Shown here: piece by piece, positions 17,247-26,264 of the stretch
Numbering within the stretch: the first letter of the stretch is position 1
Layout: each line of letters opens with the position of its first letter
Origin: Defluviitaleaceae bacterium
Lineage (GTDB): Bacteria > Bacillota > Clostridia > Lachnospirales > UBA5962
Length of the DNA stretch: 59,868 nucleotides
Assembly: GCA_009787355.1 (NCBI GenBank)
Contig: WRGD01000149.1
Coordinates: forward strand, 1-59,868
Direction: 5' to 3'
The notes under the pieces: generated by a model
What the model was told of the DNA's origin: nothing
The model's input: only the letters and a program-made list of their open reading frames with translations
The model's database searches: none
Translations under genes and position numbers: made by a program

Positions 17247-18572
17247 ATGTATAGATGTACAGAATGTGAAAATAAATCACGAAAATGGATAGGAAAATGT
17301 CCAGTATGTAATAAATTTAACACAATGGAAGAGTTTTCAGAAAAAGAAACAAATAAAAAGACAAATGTAAAAGCTGTAACACTTAAAAATATTCACAGTG
17401 ATGAAGAAGAAAGAATACCCACAAATATAAATGAACTAGATAGAGTTTTGAGCGGTGGAATAGTTTCGGGGTCTCTTACTCTTATAGGAGGAGAACCCGG
17501 TGTTGGAAAATCTACTTTGCTACTTCAAATTTGTCAAAGTATGAAAGAAAAACAAATCCTATATATCTCTGGAGAAGAAAGTACATCTCAAATTGTGCTT
17601 AGAGCTAAAAGACTTGGTCTTACTTGTGAAAATTTACTAATAATGTCAAATAACAATGTAGAAGTGATAGAAGCTACGTTAGAAAAAATAAACCCAACTT
17701 TGCTTATAATAGATTCTATTCAAACAATGTATACTTCTAATATAAATAGTACAGCTGGTAGTGTTTCTATGGTTCGTGAATGCTGTACACGATTTATAAA
17801 TATTAGTAAAACAAAAAATATAGCTACTATTTTAGTAGGACACGTTACAAAAGAAGGAAGTATAGCAGGTCCAAAAGTTTTAGAGCATATGGTAGATACT
17901 GTTTTATATTTTGAAGGAGAAAGAAATTTAAGCTACAGAATAATACGAGTAATGAAAAATAGATTCGGAAGCACAAACGAAATAGGTATATTCAAAATGG
18001 AGGAAAAAGGACTTATAGAAATACAAAATCCATCTGAATATATGCTAAGTGGCAGACCGGAAAATGTCTCTGGGTCTATAATAACTTGTACGATAGAGGG
18101 GAGTAGACCAATACTTGCAGAAGTACAAGCTCTTGTTAGTGCAACAAGTTTTGGTATACCAAGAAGAACAGCTACTGGTTGTGATTACAATCGTGTTGTT
18201 ATGTTACTTGCTGTGCTTGAAAAAAAAATGGACTACAAATTATCAAACTACGATAGTTATGTAAACATAGCAGGTGGAATGAAAATAAACGAGCCATCAC
18301 TAGACACAGCACTAATTACAGCTATATGCTCTAGTTATAAAAACATACCCATAAATCCTAAAATAGTAACTTTTGGAGAAGTAGGACTAAGTGGAGAAAT
18401 AAGAGCGGTAAATATGGCTGAAAAACGTATAAAAGAAGCGCAAAAACTAGGATTTGAAATTTGTATTATACCAAAAGCAAACGAATATAAAAAAATAGAC
18501 GGTATGAAGATATTAAATGTAAGTAATATATCTGAACTTTTAAATTTTGCATTTAAAAATACTAGTAAATAA
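17247..18572 (+). CDS. radA: DNA repair protein RadA
   Basis: RadA is a RecA-like branch-migration ATPase (DnaB-type helicase) of recombinational repair. The N-terminal zinc finger is CTEC...CPVC (Cys 4, 7, 19, 22). Walker A GGEPGVGKS lies near residue 82, and the RadA-specific KNRFGS near 235. The C-terminal Lon-like domain is present. It starts about eight residues closer to the zinc finger than many homologues, but the ATG directly abuts the preceding stop and no earlier start is available. Length 441 is near normal. Confidence 0.95.
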   Translation: MYRCTECENKSRKWIGKCPVCNKFNTMEEFSEKETNKKTNVKAVTLKNIHSDEEERIPTNINELDRVLSGGIVSGSLTLIGGEPGVGKSTLLLQICQSMKEKQILYISGEESTSQIVLRAKRLGLTCENLLIMSNNNVEVIEATLEKINPTLLIIDSIQTMYTSNINSTAGSVSMVRECCTRFINISKTKNIATILVGHVTKEGSIAGPKVLEHMVDTVLYFEGERNLSYRIIRVMKNRFGSTNEIGIFKMEEKGLIEIQNPSEYMLSGRPENVSGSIITCTIEGSRPILAEVQALVSATSFGIPRRTATGCDYNRVVMLLAVLEKKMDYKLSNYDSYVNIAGGMKINEPSLDTALITAICSSYKNIPINPKIVTFGEVGLSGEIRAVNMAEKRIKEAQKLGFEICIIPKANEYKKIDGMKILNVSNISELLNFAFKNTSK

Positions 18573-18592
18573 AAATATTGGAGGTTTTGAAT

Positions 18593-19992
18593 ATATTTAA
18601 TTTCGATACAACTTATACAAGTTTACCAGAAAAATTTTTTTCAAAAGAGAATATAAAACCTTTTCCAAATGCCAAAATGCTTATTTTTAATCATGGTTTA
18701 TCAAAAGAGTTAAATATAAAAAGTTCTGAAAATATAGATATATTTTTAAAACAAAATGAGTATGTTGCAATGGCATTGCAGGGCATCAATTTGGTCATTT
18801 TACAATGCTTGGAGATGGTAGAGCTGTTTTAATAGGAGAACATATTAAAGGAAGCCAAAGATATGATATTGTATTAAAAGGTTCTGGTAAAACAGTCTAT
18901 TCACGACGTGGGGATGGTCTAGCTACTATCATGCCAATGCTTAGAGAATATATAATAAGCGAATATATGAATGCCGTTAAAATACCTACAAGTAGGTCTT
19001 TGGCTGTTATTACTACTGGAGATAAAGTTTTAAGAGAAAGAGCATTAGATGGTTCAATTTTGGTAAGAACAGCAGAAAGTCATATAAGAGTAGGTACTTT
19101 TGAATATGCAAAGTCCTTTGGAGAGCTAGAAGATGTTAAAAAGTTAGCAGACTATACGATAAATAGACATTTTCCAAATATAAATAATAATATTTATACA
19201 GAAAATAAATATATTAGTTTTCTATCAACAGTTGTATATTTACAAGCCTGTTTAATAGCAAAATGGCAAGCTATAGGCTTTGTACATGGTGTTATGAACA
19301 CTGACAATATGTTTATATCTGGTGAAACTTTAGACTATGGACCATGTGCTTTTTTAGATAATTACGACCCAAACAGTGTATTTAGTTCTATTGATACAGT
19401 AAAAAGGTATAGCTATAAAAATCAACCGGGTATAGCTGTTTGGAATTTATCTAGATTTGCAGAAACTATCTTACATTTAATACATGAAGATAGAGAAAAA
19501 GCAATAAAAATAGCACAAGAAGAAATTTCGAACTTTTATAATATTTATTTTGAAAAATTTTATAAAGAAATGGCTAGAAAATTGGGTATTATAAAATATG
19601 ATGAACTTAATGAAAATGATAAATTAATAATAAATGATTTTTTGAAACTACTTGAAGAAAATAATCTTGATTACACAAACACATTTAATGAATTAAAAAA
19701 TGAAGCAGGACACTTTTTTGAAATAGAAAATACAAAAGATTGGATAGCTAAATGGAAAAGGCGAATAGAACCATTTAAAGAAGAAGCTATAAAAAAGATA
19801 AAAAGAGCAAATCCATATATCATACCAAGAAACCATATTGTAGATGATGTACTAGAAAATGCAAATAATGGTGATTTAAATACTCTACAGGATTTTTTAA
19901 AAGTTTTAAAAAATCCTTATAATAACTGCGATGATAAATTTAAAAAACCTCCAAAAGAGGGATATAAGTGTGTAACTTTCTGTGGTACTTAA
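18593..19992 (+). pseudogene. selO: Protein adenylyltransferase SelO (YdiU family), frameshifted
   Basis: SelO is a pseudokinase-fold enzyme that transfers AMP to proteins. The N-terminal part (NFDTTYTSLPEKFF) is in one frame up to about 18775. The rest, starting AGHQFGHFTMLGDGRA, is in another frame through to the end. One missing base around 18772-18779 explains the break. The strong GGAGG is placed for a start at 18593, but the codon there is ATA; a TTG six bases earlier is too close. Downstream motifs (LKGSGKTVYSRRGDGLA, SHIRVGTFEYA and the cysteine pair CVTFC at the C-terminus) are intact. Either a recent pseudogene or a sequencing error plus a rare start. Confidence 0.85.
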
Positions 19993-20008
19993 ATAAAATT
20001 AAAAAAAC

Positions 20009-20042
20009 GCAAGTTACCTAATATGGATAACTTGCATTTTTT
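20009..20042. terminator. Terminator between selO and the convergent membrane protein
   Basis: GCAAGTTA and TAACTTGC (20009-20016 with 20028-20035) form a stem with an extra CC/GG pair inside and are followed by a T run on the plus strand and an A/T run on the minus strand. Confidence 0.8.
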
Positions 20043-20047
20043 AAGTA

Positions 20048-20344
20048 TTACATAAAATCAAAAATTGAAATTACTCCAGAAGCTATTAAAATTACTCCAA
20101 TTATCATGGCAAATACTGAAGCAGAACCAAGACAAAGTCCAACTATTCCTTGCCAATTTCTTTTTTCTTTTACCAAAGAGATTATACCAATTATAACTGC
20201 TGAAGGAGATAAAATCATAGAAAAATCCCATAATATCCATGTAGTAATACCTAAACCAAAAGCAATCCAACCGAAAATAGGAGCTTTCTTTTCCATTATA
20301 AAAACCGACTTTCTATATGAGTAATTTTTAAGTTCGTCGTTCAT
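20048..20344 (-). CDS. Small membrane protein, DUF4190-like
   Basis: A 98-residue protein with two to three hydrophobic segments rich in Gly and Ile (about 24-55 and 66-95). A short polar loop (LVKEKRNWQGIVGL) lies between them. This matches the small DUF4190-type membrane proteins ('..GxxxGIxxxxLG..KKRxxxGIxGxxLG'). The first ATG has no good ribosome binding site, and the Met at residue 17 (20296) is an alternative start. It converges on selO. No function is known. Confidence 0.6.
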   Translation of the reverse strand: MNDELKNYSYRKSVFIMEKKAPIFGWIAFGLGITTWILWDFSMILSPSAVIIGIISLVKEKRNWQGIVGLCLGSASVFAMIIGVILIASGVISIFDFM

Positions 20345-20497
20345 TATAACAATATAATTAGAAATTTACAATTAGTATTATAGCTATAATCAAGTTTAAA
20401 AAAAATAAAATATGGATAAAATATAAATATTTAACATATAGTTCCGAAAAACATAGAAAATCACTGATTTATTTTTTACTACTCAAAATAGGATAGT

Positions 20498-20524
20498 TTT
20501 TTTCGAGAAGAAAACTCGAAAAAA
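20498..20524. repeat. AT-rich hairpin just upstream of the GH26-like lipoprotein
   Basis: TTTTTTCGAG and CTCGAAAAAA form a perfect 10-bp stem with a 7-nt loop, ending six bases before the ribosome binding site AGGTG. The same stem with a different 7-nt loop recurs at 31562-31588 in the flagellar operon. Confidence 0.6.
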
Positions 20525-20535
20525 TAGGTGAATAC

Positions 20536-21762
20536 ATGATTATGAAAAAATATTTATTTATCTTTTCCATATTTCTTTTAGGTTGTAGTACACATGCAAT
20601 AGAAACATTTGTATATGACACAGAACATGAATATTTAAACATATTTACAAGAATAGATAATTACAAATTAGCACCTCTAGAGATAAATGGAAGAGTACAT
20701 TCTGGAGTACATTTTTTAATAGATAATAATCTAATTAATAGCCAAATAGAAAACTTTGAACAAAATGTGGGCATATCGCATACCATATACACATCAGAGT
20801 TTACGCTAGGAGATACAATAAATGAAATATGGCTTTTCGAGCTTATTTCAAAATCACGTATACCTAATATAATACTTAACCCAAGAAATACTCTATCTCC
20901 TTTCGACAGAAATGCTATAAATATACTTGCAAATCATCTTGGCAGTCTCAGGATTCCTATATTTATAGATATTTTTCCACAAGCTAGAAATTTCAATTCT
21001 ATAGAGTATGTAAGCTTTTTTAGGTATGCGAGAGAAGTATTTAGAGAAATTGCACCAAATGTCATATTTATATTTTCGATAAACGAAAATGATATTTTGG
21101 ACTTTTGGAGTTTCTATCCCGGACACGAATATGTAGACTGGGTAAAAATAAATCATTATATAAATGCAGATGACAATTTACAAAGATGGATATATAGGCT
21201 TGAAGCATTTTATCACAGTATTAATATGTATAAACCAATAATGGTCAGTTTTGGCATTAGTCATTTTTCTAGTAAAAATCACACGTATTATACATTAACT
21301 ACTGGTCCTAAAATAGTAGAATTTATAGATACAATTTTAAATGATTTTAAAAGAGTTAGAGCGATAATTTACAAAGACATAAATTTTATAGAAAATCCTA
21401 ACGAAAATAATTCTACAGACAATTTTTCTATAAGTGAAAACTCCATTGTTATGGACTATTATATACAAGCTATGTCTTCTGATATTTTTCTAACTGATAT
21501 TAATTTTGAAATAGAAGAAACAGAATCTACACAATTTATACGTTCACCATTTAAGGCGTTAAAAATAGAAAATGAAATTTTTATTCCACATAACTTTTTG
21601 CTCCAAGATTTAAATGCTTCTGAAAGATATTTAAACCAATATCTGTTACCACATAGACAAGAACTACGTGGAAATATATATTATACAACTTATGTACTAA
21701 AAAATTTTGGAATAGAAATAAAATTTTATAATCTCATAAATGGTATAGTAATTTCAAACTAA
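20536..21762 (+). CDS. Lipoprotein with GH26-like TIM-barrel domain
   Basis: A 408-residue exported protein. The signal peptide ends in the lipobox LLGC (Cys near residue 17). The body resembles distant GH26 (mannanase-type) barrels: IWLFELISKSRIPNIILNPR, IFSINENDILDFWSFYPG, then HEYVDWVKINHY. I cannot place both catalytic glutamates with confidence, so it may be a non-catalytic carbohydrate-binding relative. The C-terminal 100 residues look like a separate small domain resembling a copper-amine-oxidase-N or SH3-like module (FKALKIENEIFIPHNFL). It is monocistronic, with AGGTG before the ATG. Confidence 0.6.
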   Translation: MIMKKYLFIFSIFLLGCSTHAIETFVYDTEHEYLNIFTRIDNYKLAPLEINGRVHSGVHFLIDNNLINSQIENFEQNVGISHTIYTSEFTLGDTINEIWLFELISKSRIPNIILNPRNTLSPFDRNAINILANHLGSLRIPIFIDIFPQARNFNSIEYVSFFRYAREVFREIAPNVIFIFSINENDILDFWSFYPGHEYVDWVKINHYINADDNLQRWIYRLEAFYHSINMYKPIMVSFGISHFSSKNHTYYTLTTGPKIVEFIDTILNDFKRVRAIIYKDINFIENPNENNSTDNFSISENSIVMDYYIQAMSSDIFLTDINFEIEETESTQFIRSPFKALKIENEIFIPHNFLLQDLNASERYLNQYLLPHRQELRGNIYYTTYVLKNFGIEIKFYNLINGIVISN

Positions 21763-21778
21763 AAAAACAAAAAAAATT

Positions 21779-21808
21779 AAACTTAGGACTAAAACAAAAC
21801 CTAAGTTT
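21779..21808. terminator. Terminator at the 3' end of the flagellar operon
   Basis: AAACTTAGG and CCTAAGTTT (21779-21787 with 21800-21808) form a 9-bp stem. It overlaps the stop codon of the last minus-strand gene and also serves the GH26-like gene on the plus strand. Confidence 0.8.
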
Positions 21809-22136
21809 AATTTTCTTCTAAACTTGAAACATCGTTTTCATATGAATATTCTACATCTGAATCTCCATAACTTTCTAAATCTTCATTATTTTCTGAAATT
21901 TCTTGTATCTCTATTGATGGTGTTTCTACTGGCAATATATCTTCTTCACCATCTTCTAAAGTTACATTTACATATCCAAGTTCTATAGCTCTTTCTAAAA
22001 TTTGATCATTTGTAAGTTCTACCAAAACCTCTTGTAAAACTACAGGTGGAGTAGAAAATCTGGAAAACAAATAAAATATGCTAGTAACAACAAGTACTCC
22101 AACACCTATACCGAATGTAAAACTTTTTTTGTGCAA
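21807..22136 (-). CDS. Single-TM acidic protein, last gene of the flagellar operon
   Basis: A 109-residue protein starting at a TTG with GAGGGAAG upstream. A TM helix (about 8-26) is followed by LTNDQILERAIELGYV, a motif (D-x-x-I-x-E-R-A-x-x-L-G) seen in short membrane-anchored clostridial proteins sometimes grouped with the YceG/MltG N-terminal region. An acidic tail (Asp/Glu/Ser-rich) follows. It lies 4 nt after the SwrB-like gene and is probably co-translated with it. Its role in motility is inferred only from position. Confidence 0.6.
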   Translation of the reverse strand: MHKKSFTFGIGVGVLVVTSIFYLFSRFSTPPVVLQEVLVELTNDQILERAIELGYVNVTLEDGEEDILPVETPSIEIQEISENNEDLESYGDSDVEYSYENDVSSLEEN

Positions 22137-22140
22137 AACT

Positions 22141-22677
22141 CTACTTCCCTCTTTCCATTTCTAGCACAAGCATAACTTCTCCCTGACCTATATTTAAAGA
22201 TTTAGCAATTTCAGAAATATTCATACCACTATTTTTAAGATTTACTATTTCCTTATATTTAGAATTTGTATAATTCATAACATTACCTTTTATTTCATTT
22301 AAAAAATCTGTATTTTCTATATTTTCTATATTTTTAGCTGCTATTATTTCCATTGTTTTTGCTACTAACATTTCTTTATTTGAGTTACTGTTTAGGTTAA
22401 TTTTATCAGAATTTTGAATTTGTTTTTTTTCTATTATGGAATATAAATAAAGCAGTTCTTTATGCTTAAAATTAATTTCTTCAAATATATTTTGAGATAT
22501 TTTTGAAAATTCTGTAATAGAATTATCGGCATCACTTATTGTATCTTTTAATCTCTCTATACTTTCTTCTACCAAATCGAGTGGCGTAGTTTTTTCCACT
22601 GGCTTAAATTTTATAACAGAATAAACAATAAAACCAACACCTGTACTAAACAGGATAAAAAAAATAAAATTAATCAA
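22141..22677 (-). CDS. SwrB-like membrane-anchored flagellar regulator (DUF6115-type)
   Basis: A TM helix at the N-terminus is followed by a coiled region and a C-terminal helix-turn-helix-like motif, MNISEIAKSLNIGQGEVMLV, the pattern shared by DUF6115 proteins and Bacillus SwrB ('..EIAKxLGxGxGEVxLxL'). In Bacillus, swrB lies directly after sigD in the fla/che operon and helps activate the flagellar export apparatus; here it is two genes after sigD. I place the start at a TTG at 22677, six bases after GAGG and next to the upstream stop. An ATG at 22713 would overlap the previous gene and lacks a site. Confidence 0.65.
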   Translation of the reverse strand: MINFIFFILFSTGVGFIVYSVIKFKPVEKTTPLDLVEESIERLKDTISDADNSITEFSKISQNIFEEINFKHKELLYLYSIIEKKQIQNSDKINLNSNSNKEMLVAKTMEIIAAKNIENIENTDFLNEIKGNVMNYTNSKYKEIVNLKNSGMNISEIAKSLNIGQGEVMLVLEMERGK

Positions 22678-22678
22678 T

Positions 22679-22993
22679 TTAAACCTCAAAATCAAAAATA
22701 GAATTTGTTTCATTTATACGATTTTGTTTTTTATTACTATTTTTCGTATTATGTTTTTTATTGCTATTTTGTTGTTTCTCATTTGAACCATTTCTACCAT
22801 CTTTATTTACAGCATTCTGTTCTGCCTCTGCACTCTTTAAAACCTGTGTTCTTGCTAAATCTGTCCTATTTTCAAACTCATTTGCATAATCTTGAAATTT
22901 TACATCATTTCTCATTGCCATTGCATTATTTGTTTTAACAGCATCTACTGCTTTTGGAAGTATTACTTGCATATCCACTGGTCTTATTGGCAT
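22679..22993 (-). CDS. Small basic protein of the flagellar operon
   Basis: A 104-residue cytoplasmic protein beginning MPIRPVDMQVILPKAVDAVK, a start that recurs in small hypothetical proteins next to sigD in clostridial flagellar operons. The middle is charged. The C-terminal half is a low-complexity Asn/Lys/Gln-rich stretch. A perfect AAGGAGGTGA lies five bases before the ATG. It sits between sigD and the SwrB-like gene. Function unknown. Confidence 0.65.
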   Translation of the reverse strand: MPIRPVDMQVILPKAVDAVKTNNAMAMRNDVKFQDYANEFENRTDLARTQVLKSAEAEQNAVNKDGRNGSNEKQQNSNKKHNTKNSNKKQNRINETNSIFDFEV

Positions 22994-23005
22994 AAAATCA
23001 CCTCC

Positions 23006-23752
23006 TTAAAAATCTAAAATAGATTTATACTTTCCAAGCTTTGTACGTAATTTTATTACAGCTTTAGAATGAATCTGACTGATTCTACTTTCACTAACTC
23101 CCATAATTTTCGATATTTCTTTAAGTGTTAAATCTTCAAAATAATAAAGACTTATTACTTTTTTCTCTTTTTCACTTAATTTATCTATCGTTTCTACTAG
23201 TATATCAGAAATCTCTTTTTTATGATACATTTTTTCTGGGCTATCGTCCGACGCAAAAAAAACATCTTCATGATTTTGTTCTAAATAATCGTCTAAAGAT
23301 ACAACATTTACAACATTTGCTTTTTTCATTAAATCACGAACTTCTACAAGAGACATACCTAGTTTTTTAGCCATTTCTTCTTCTGTAGGTTCTCTTCCTA
23401 TTTCTGCTTCAAGTGCCAAATATGCTGCTTCTAATTGTTTATTTTTCTGCCTTAAATCTCTTGGAACCCAATCTAGCTTTCTAATATTGTCTATTATAGA
23501 ACCACGTATTCGAAGTGAAGCATATGTCTCAAATTTTACACCTTTATCTAAATTAAATTTATCTATAGCATCTATTAAACCAAAAATACCGTAGCTTATA
23601 AGGTCATCGTATTCTACTCTGTGTCCTATATGTACACTAAGTCTACCTGCCAAATATTTTACTAATGGTGCATATTCTAATATTAATTTATCTTTTAATT
23701 CCTTATCTTTAGTTCTTGTATATTCTTCCCAAACTTTTTCGATACTTTCCAT
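23006..23752 (-). CDS. sigD: Flagellar sigma factor (SigD/FliA, WhiG type)
   Basis: This sigma-28 family factor directs late flagellar, chemotaxis and autolysin genes. Region 2 (about 25-95) includes LISYGIFGLIDAIDKF and YASLRIRGSIIDNIRKLDW. Region 3 follows with NKQLEAAYLALEAEIGREPT. Region 4 (about 185-245) ends in the helix-turn-helix LTLKEISKIMGVSESRISQI. Length 248 is typical. GAGG lies five bases before the ATG. No FlgM anti-sigma gene is visible in the window. Its distal place in the operon matches Bacillus, where distance from the promoter tunes SigD level. Confidence 0.95.
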   Translation of the reverse strand: MESIEKVWEEYTRTKDKELKDKLILEYAPLVKYLAGRLSVHIGHRVEYDDLISYGIFGLIDAIDKFNLDKGVKFETYASLRIRGSIIDNIRKLDWVPRDLRQKNKQLEAAYLALEAEIGREPTEEEMAKKLGMSLVEVRDLMKKANVVNVVSLDDYLEQNHEDVFFASDDSPEKMYHKKEISDILVETIDKLSEKEKKVISLYYFEDLTLKEISKIMGVSESRISQIHSKAVIKLRTKLGKYKSILDF

Positions 23753-23772
23753 AAATACCTCTTAAACTTCCA

Positions 23773-24195
23773 TTAATCATTATTCGTATTGTCAAAATTA
23801 CCTGTATTATCATTGAAATTATTATCTGAAAAATTATCATCAAAAAAAGAATCTTGATAATCATCATTTGTAAAATCATTATAATCTTCTGTTTGTTCGA
23901 TATTATTTTGGTTTGATACATTATTAATTATACTAGAATTATCTAAATTTTTTGTAGATGTGTCTTCGCTAATTTCTGTATTTTTTATATTTTCTGTATT
24001 TTCATCTTCTTCAGGTTTAATTATTTTTTTTATATACCATTTTAGAATCTGACCTAAAATATATGAAACTGTACAAACTATCAAAATCCTAAATAAGATT
24101 TGACCTATATTTAGAGGTCTAGTATCTAAAAGTGTTATTATACTTATTACAGCACCTGATATAATTGTAATATAAATTTCTAATTTATTTAGCAT
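23773..24195 (-). CDS. Two-TM protein with Asn/Asp-rich tail
   Basis: A 140-residue protein with two hydrophobic helices (about 7-25 and 30-50), a short basic stretch, and an 80-residue low-complexity cytoplasmic tail dominated by Asn, Asp and Thr. It lies between cheD and sigD. GGAG precedes the ATG. I do not recognise a family; similar-looking small membrane proteins occupy this slot in related operons. A role in motility is inferred only from position. Confidence 0.55.
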   Translation of the reverse strand: MLNKLEIYITIISGAVISIITLLDTRPLNIGQILFRILIVCTVSYILGQILKWYIKKIIKPEEDENTENIKNTEISEDTSTKNLDNSSIINNVSNQNNIEQTEDYNDFTNDDYQDSFFDDNFSDNNFNDNTGNFDNTNND

Positions 24196-24203
24196 TTTTA
24201 CTC

Positions 24204-24689
24204 CTACAATATTTTTATTCCATGACCTATTGTTTTTACAAAAAGTTTTCCATCTATTGTGTGTAATTCTATTGTTCTACCATAATTTTGACCCAAGTCT
24301 TTACCTATTATCGGTATTTTTAATTCTTTCAAAATCTCTAATGTTGCTTCTATATTTCTATCTCCTATTTTCATATTTTCGTTACTTGTTACAATAGAAA
24401 ACATCTGAGCACCACCTGCAATTTTTGCTTTCAAATTTGTAGGTTTTGAACCCATTCTTTTCATTTTGGCTATCAAATCTATTACTGCTGTATCTACAAA
24501 TTTTGCTCTATTACTATTATTTTTTATTTTCTTGCTACTAGGAAGCATAACATGGGCCATACCACCAATCTTTGTAGTTTCATCGTAGAGTGCAATACCT
24601 ACGCAAGAACCAAGACCAATCGTAGTTATTACACATGGAGATTTTGCAGCATTCAAATCTGCCATTCCCACAATAATGCTATTATTCAT
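24204..24689 (-). CDS. cheD: Chemoreceptor glutamine deamidase CheD
   Basis: CheD deamidates glutamines of chemoreceptors and is bound and sequestered by CheC. The catalytic Cys29 lies in GLGSCVGIALYD and His46 in MAHVMLP. Length about 161 is normal. I start it at the ATG at 24689, eight bases after GGGAG; a TTG five codons upstream overlaps the site. It directly follows cheC, its partner. Receptors and CheA/CheW are not in the window. Confidence 0.94.
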   Translation of the reverse strand: MNNSIIVGMADLNAAKSPCVITTIGLGSCVGIALYDETTKIGGMAHVMLPSSKKIKNNSNRAKFVDTAVIDLIAKMKRMGSKPTNLKAKIAGGAQMFSIVTSNENMKIGDRNIEATLEILKELKIPIIGKDLGQNYGRTIELHTIDGKLFVKTIGHGIKIL

Positions 24690-24722
24690 AACGTTTTCTC
24701 CCAAACTTTATTTTAAGACACT

Positions 24723-25334
24723 TTAAACTTTCAAACCCAGCTTTTGAAACATAAATTTAAAAGAATTATTGTCTGGTATAAGAATAAAATAGCCACTTAT
24801 ACCTTTTTCATTTGTGTTAAAAATAGATTCTATAAAAAGTGCATTGTCGGAAACTCTTGCAAACTCTGTAGCTGGTATACTAAGTATAGAACCTGCCATA
24901 TCTATAACAAGCGTGGGAACAGTTATTTCTATTTCTGAATTAAATAGTGTAGATAAAGCACCTGTATATGAACTTATTAATATATTTCCTATTTCATTTA
25001 ATGCAGATTTTCCTATTTCATCTAGTTCATTTATATCTTTGTTCATTAGTATACCTACCAAAGGTAAAGCTTTTTCTATTTCTATTATGAACATTACCAT
25101 ACCTTTTATATCATCGCTCGAGATATTTACAATAACAGCTGCAACAGGCATATCTGCACCACCGAGTGCTGTGCTTGTATCGTTAAAAGAGAGTATCTGT
25201 ACATTAGAAATATCCATGCCTATTTCTTTGCCTATTAACTTTGAAAGAGACGTAATTGCATTGCCAGCACCAATATTTGCAAGTTCTTGTAACATGCTAA
25301 ACTGCAAATTGTCAAACTTAAATTCTTCACCCAT
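24723..25334 (-). CDS. cheC: CheY-P phosphatase CheC
   Basis: CheC dephosphorylates CheY-P and regulates CheD. Two active-site helices are present: LQELANIGAGNAITSLSKLI (about 15-34) and IGKSALNEIGNILISSYTGA (about 107-126). Each contains the E-x-x-N pair needed for phosphatase activity, so both sites look intact. Length 203 is normal. It lies between flhG and cheD. Together with CheD and CheY it makes the adaptation module typical of Firmicutes. Confidence 0.94.
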   Translation of the reverse strand: MGEEFKFDNLQFSMLQELANIGAGNAITSLSKLIGKEIGMDISNVQILSFNDTSTALGGADMPVAAVIVNISSDDIKGMVMFIIEIEKALPLVGILMNKDINELDEIGKSALNEIGNILISSYTGALSTLFNSEIEITVPTLVIDMAGSILSIPATEFARVSDNALFIESIFNTNEKGISGYFILIPDNNSFKFMFQKLGLKV

Positions 25335-25362
25335 GATAGCTCCTTAAAAGTTCATGCTTAAA

Positions 25363-26241
25363 TTATTTTTTAATTTTATTTATAAATTTTTGTATAATCG
25401 AAGCTGAATTATGATTTTGCACTTCTTTATTTTCTTTATTTTCTGCACCTAAAAGCATATTACTCATATAAGATATGTTTTTTGCAGAGCTAGAATTAGG
25501 GAAAATAATGCTTACAGGTTCTTGTTTTTTTACAGCTCTTTTTAATAAATTGTCATCTGGAATATACCCTAAAATTTTTAGCTCTATATTTAAAAACCTA
25601 TTACTCATTCGATTTAACTTAAAAAAAACGTCTTCACCTTCATTTTTATCTTCAACTCTATTTATTGCTATAAACATATCCCTTTTGTTTTGCATGCTTC
25701 TCAAAACTTTTATAGTAGCATATGTATCTGCAACTGCTGTAGGTTCTGGAGTTGTTATCAATATTATTTCTTTTGAAATTTTAACCATACTCAAAACTTT
25801 TTCGGAAAAACCAGCAGAGGTATCTATCAAAATAATATCAAATTTTGAATCTAATAATTTTAAATTTTCTAGTAATTTATCGATATCTGAACTTGCTAAA
25901 TTACTCAAATCTACGATTCCAGAGCCTCCAGATATTATACTTATATCTTTTGGTCCAGAAATCATAATCTCGTCTATTGTATTTTCTCCATTCAACAAAT
26001 TTAAAATAGATTTGTTTGGTGTACTACCACATAAAACTTCTATATTTGCCATTCCAAAATCGGCATCTACAATAGCTACTTTTTTTCCTTTTTCGCTAAA
26101 ATTAATTGCCATATTTAAAGTAAAATTACTTTTTCCAACTCCACCTTTTCCACTTATAACACATATAACTCTACTATGAAAAACAAAATTTTTCTTAGTT
26201 ATTTTTTTCATCAAATTTCTTAATTTATTTGCTTGGTCCAT
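25363..26241 (-). CDS. flhG: MinD-like ATPase FlhG (YlxH)
   Basis: FlhG is a ParA/MinD-family ATPase that works with FlhF to set the number and position of flagella. The deviant Walker A GKGGVGKS lies at about 31-38, DADFGMANI is Walker A', and LIDTSAG is Walker B. The N-terminus has the DQANKLRNLM motif that contacts FlhF (DQAxxLRxL). I start it at 26241, six bases after GAGG; another ATG four codons earlier overlaps that site. It is 23 nt after flhF. Confidence 0.94.
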   Translation of the reverse strand: MDQANKLRNLMKKITKKNFVFHSRVICVISGKGGVGKSNFTLNMAINFSEKGKKVAIVDADFGMANIEVLCGSTPNKSILNLLNGENTIDEIMISGPKDISIISGGSGIVDLSNLASSDIDKLLENLKLLDSKFDIILIDTSAGFSEKVLSMVKISKEIILITTPEPTAVADTYATIKVLRSMQNKRDMFIAINRVEDKNEGEDVFFKLNRMSNRFLNIELKILGYIPDDNLLKRAVKKQEPVSIIFPNSSSAKNISYMSNMLLGAENKENKEVQNHNSASIIQKFINKIKK

Positions 26242-26264
26242 TTTTATCCTCATAAAGTAAAATA

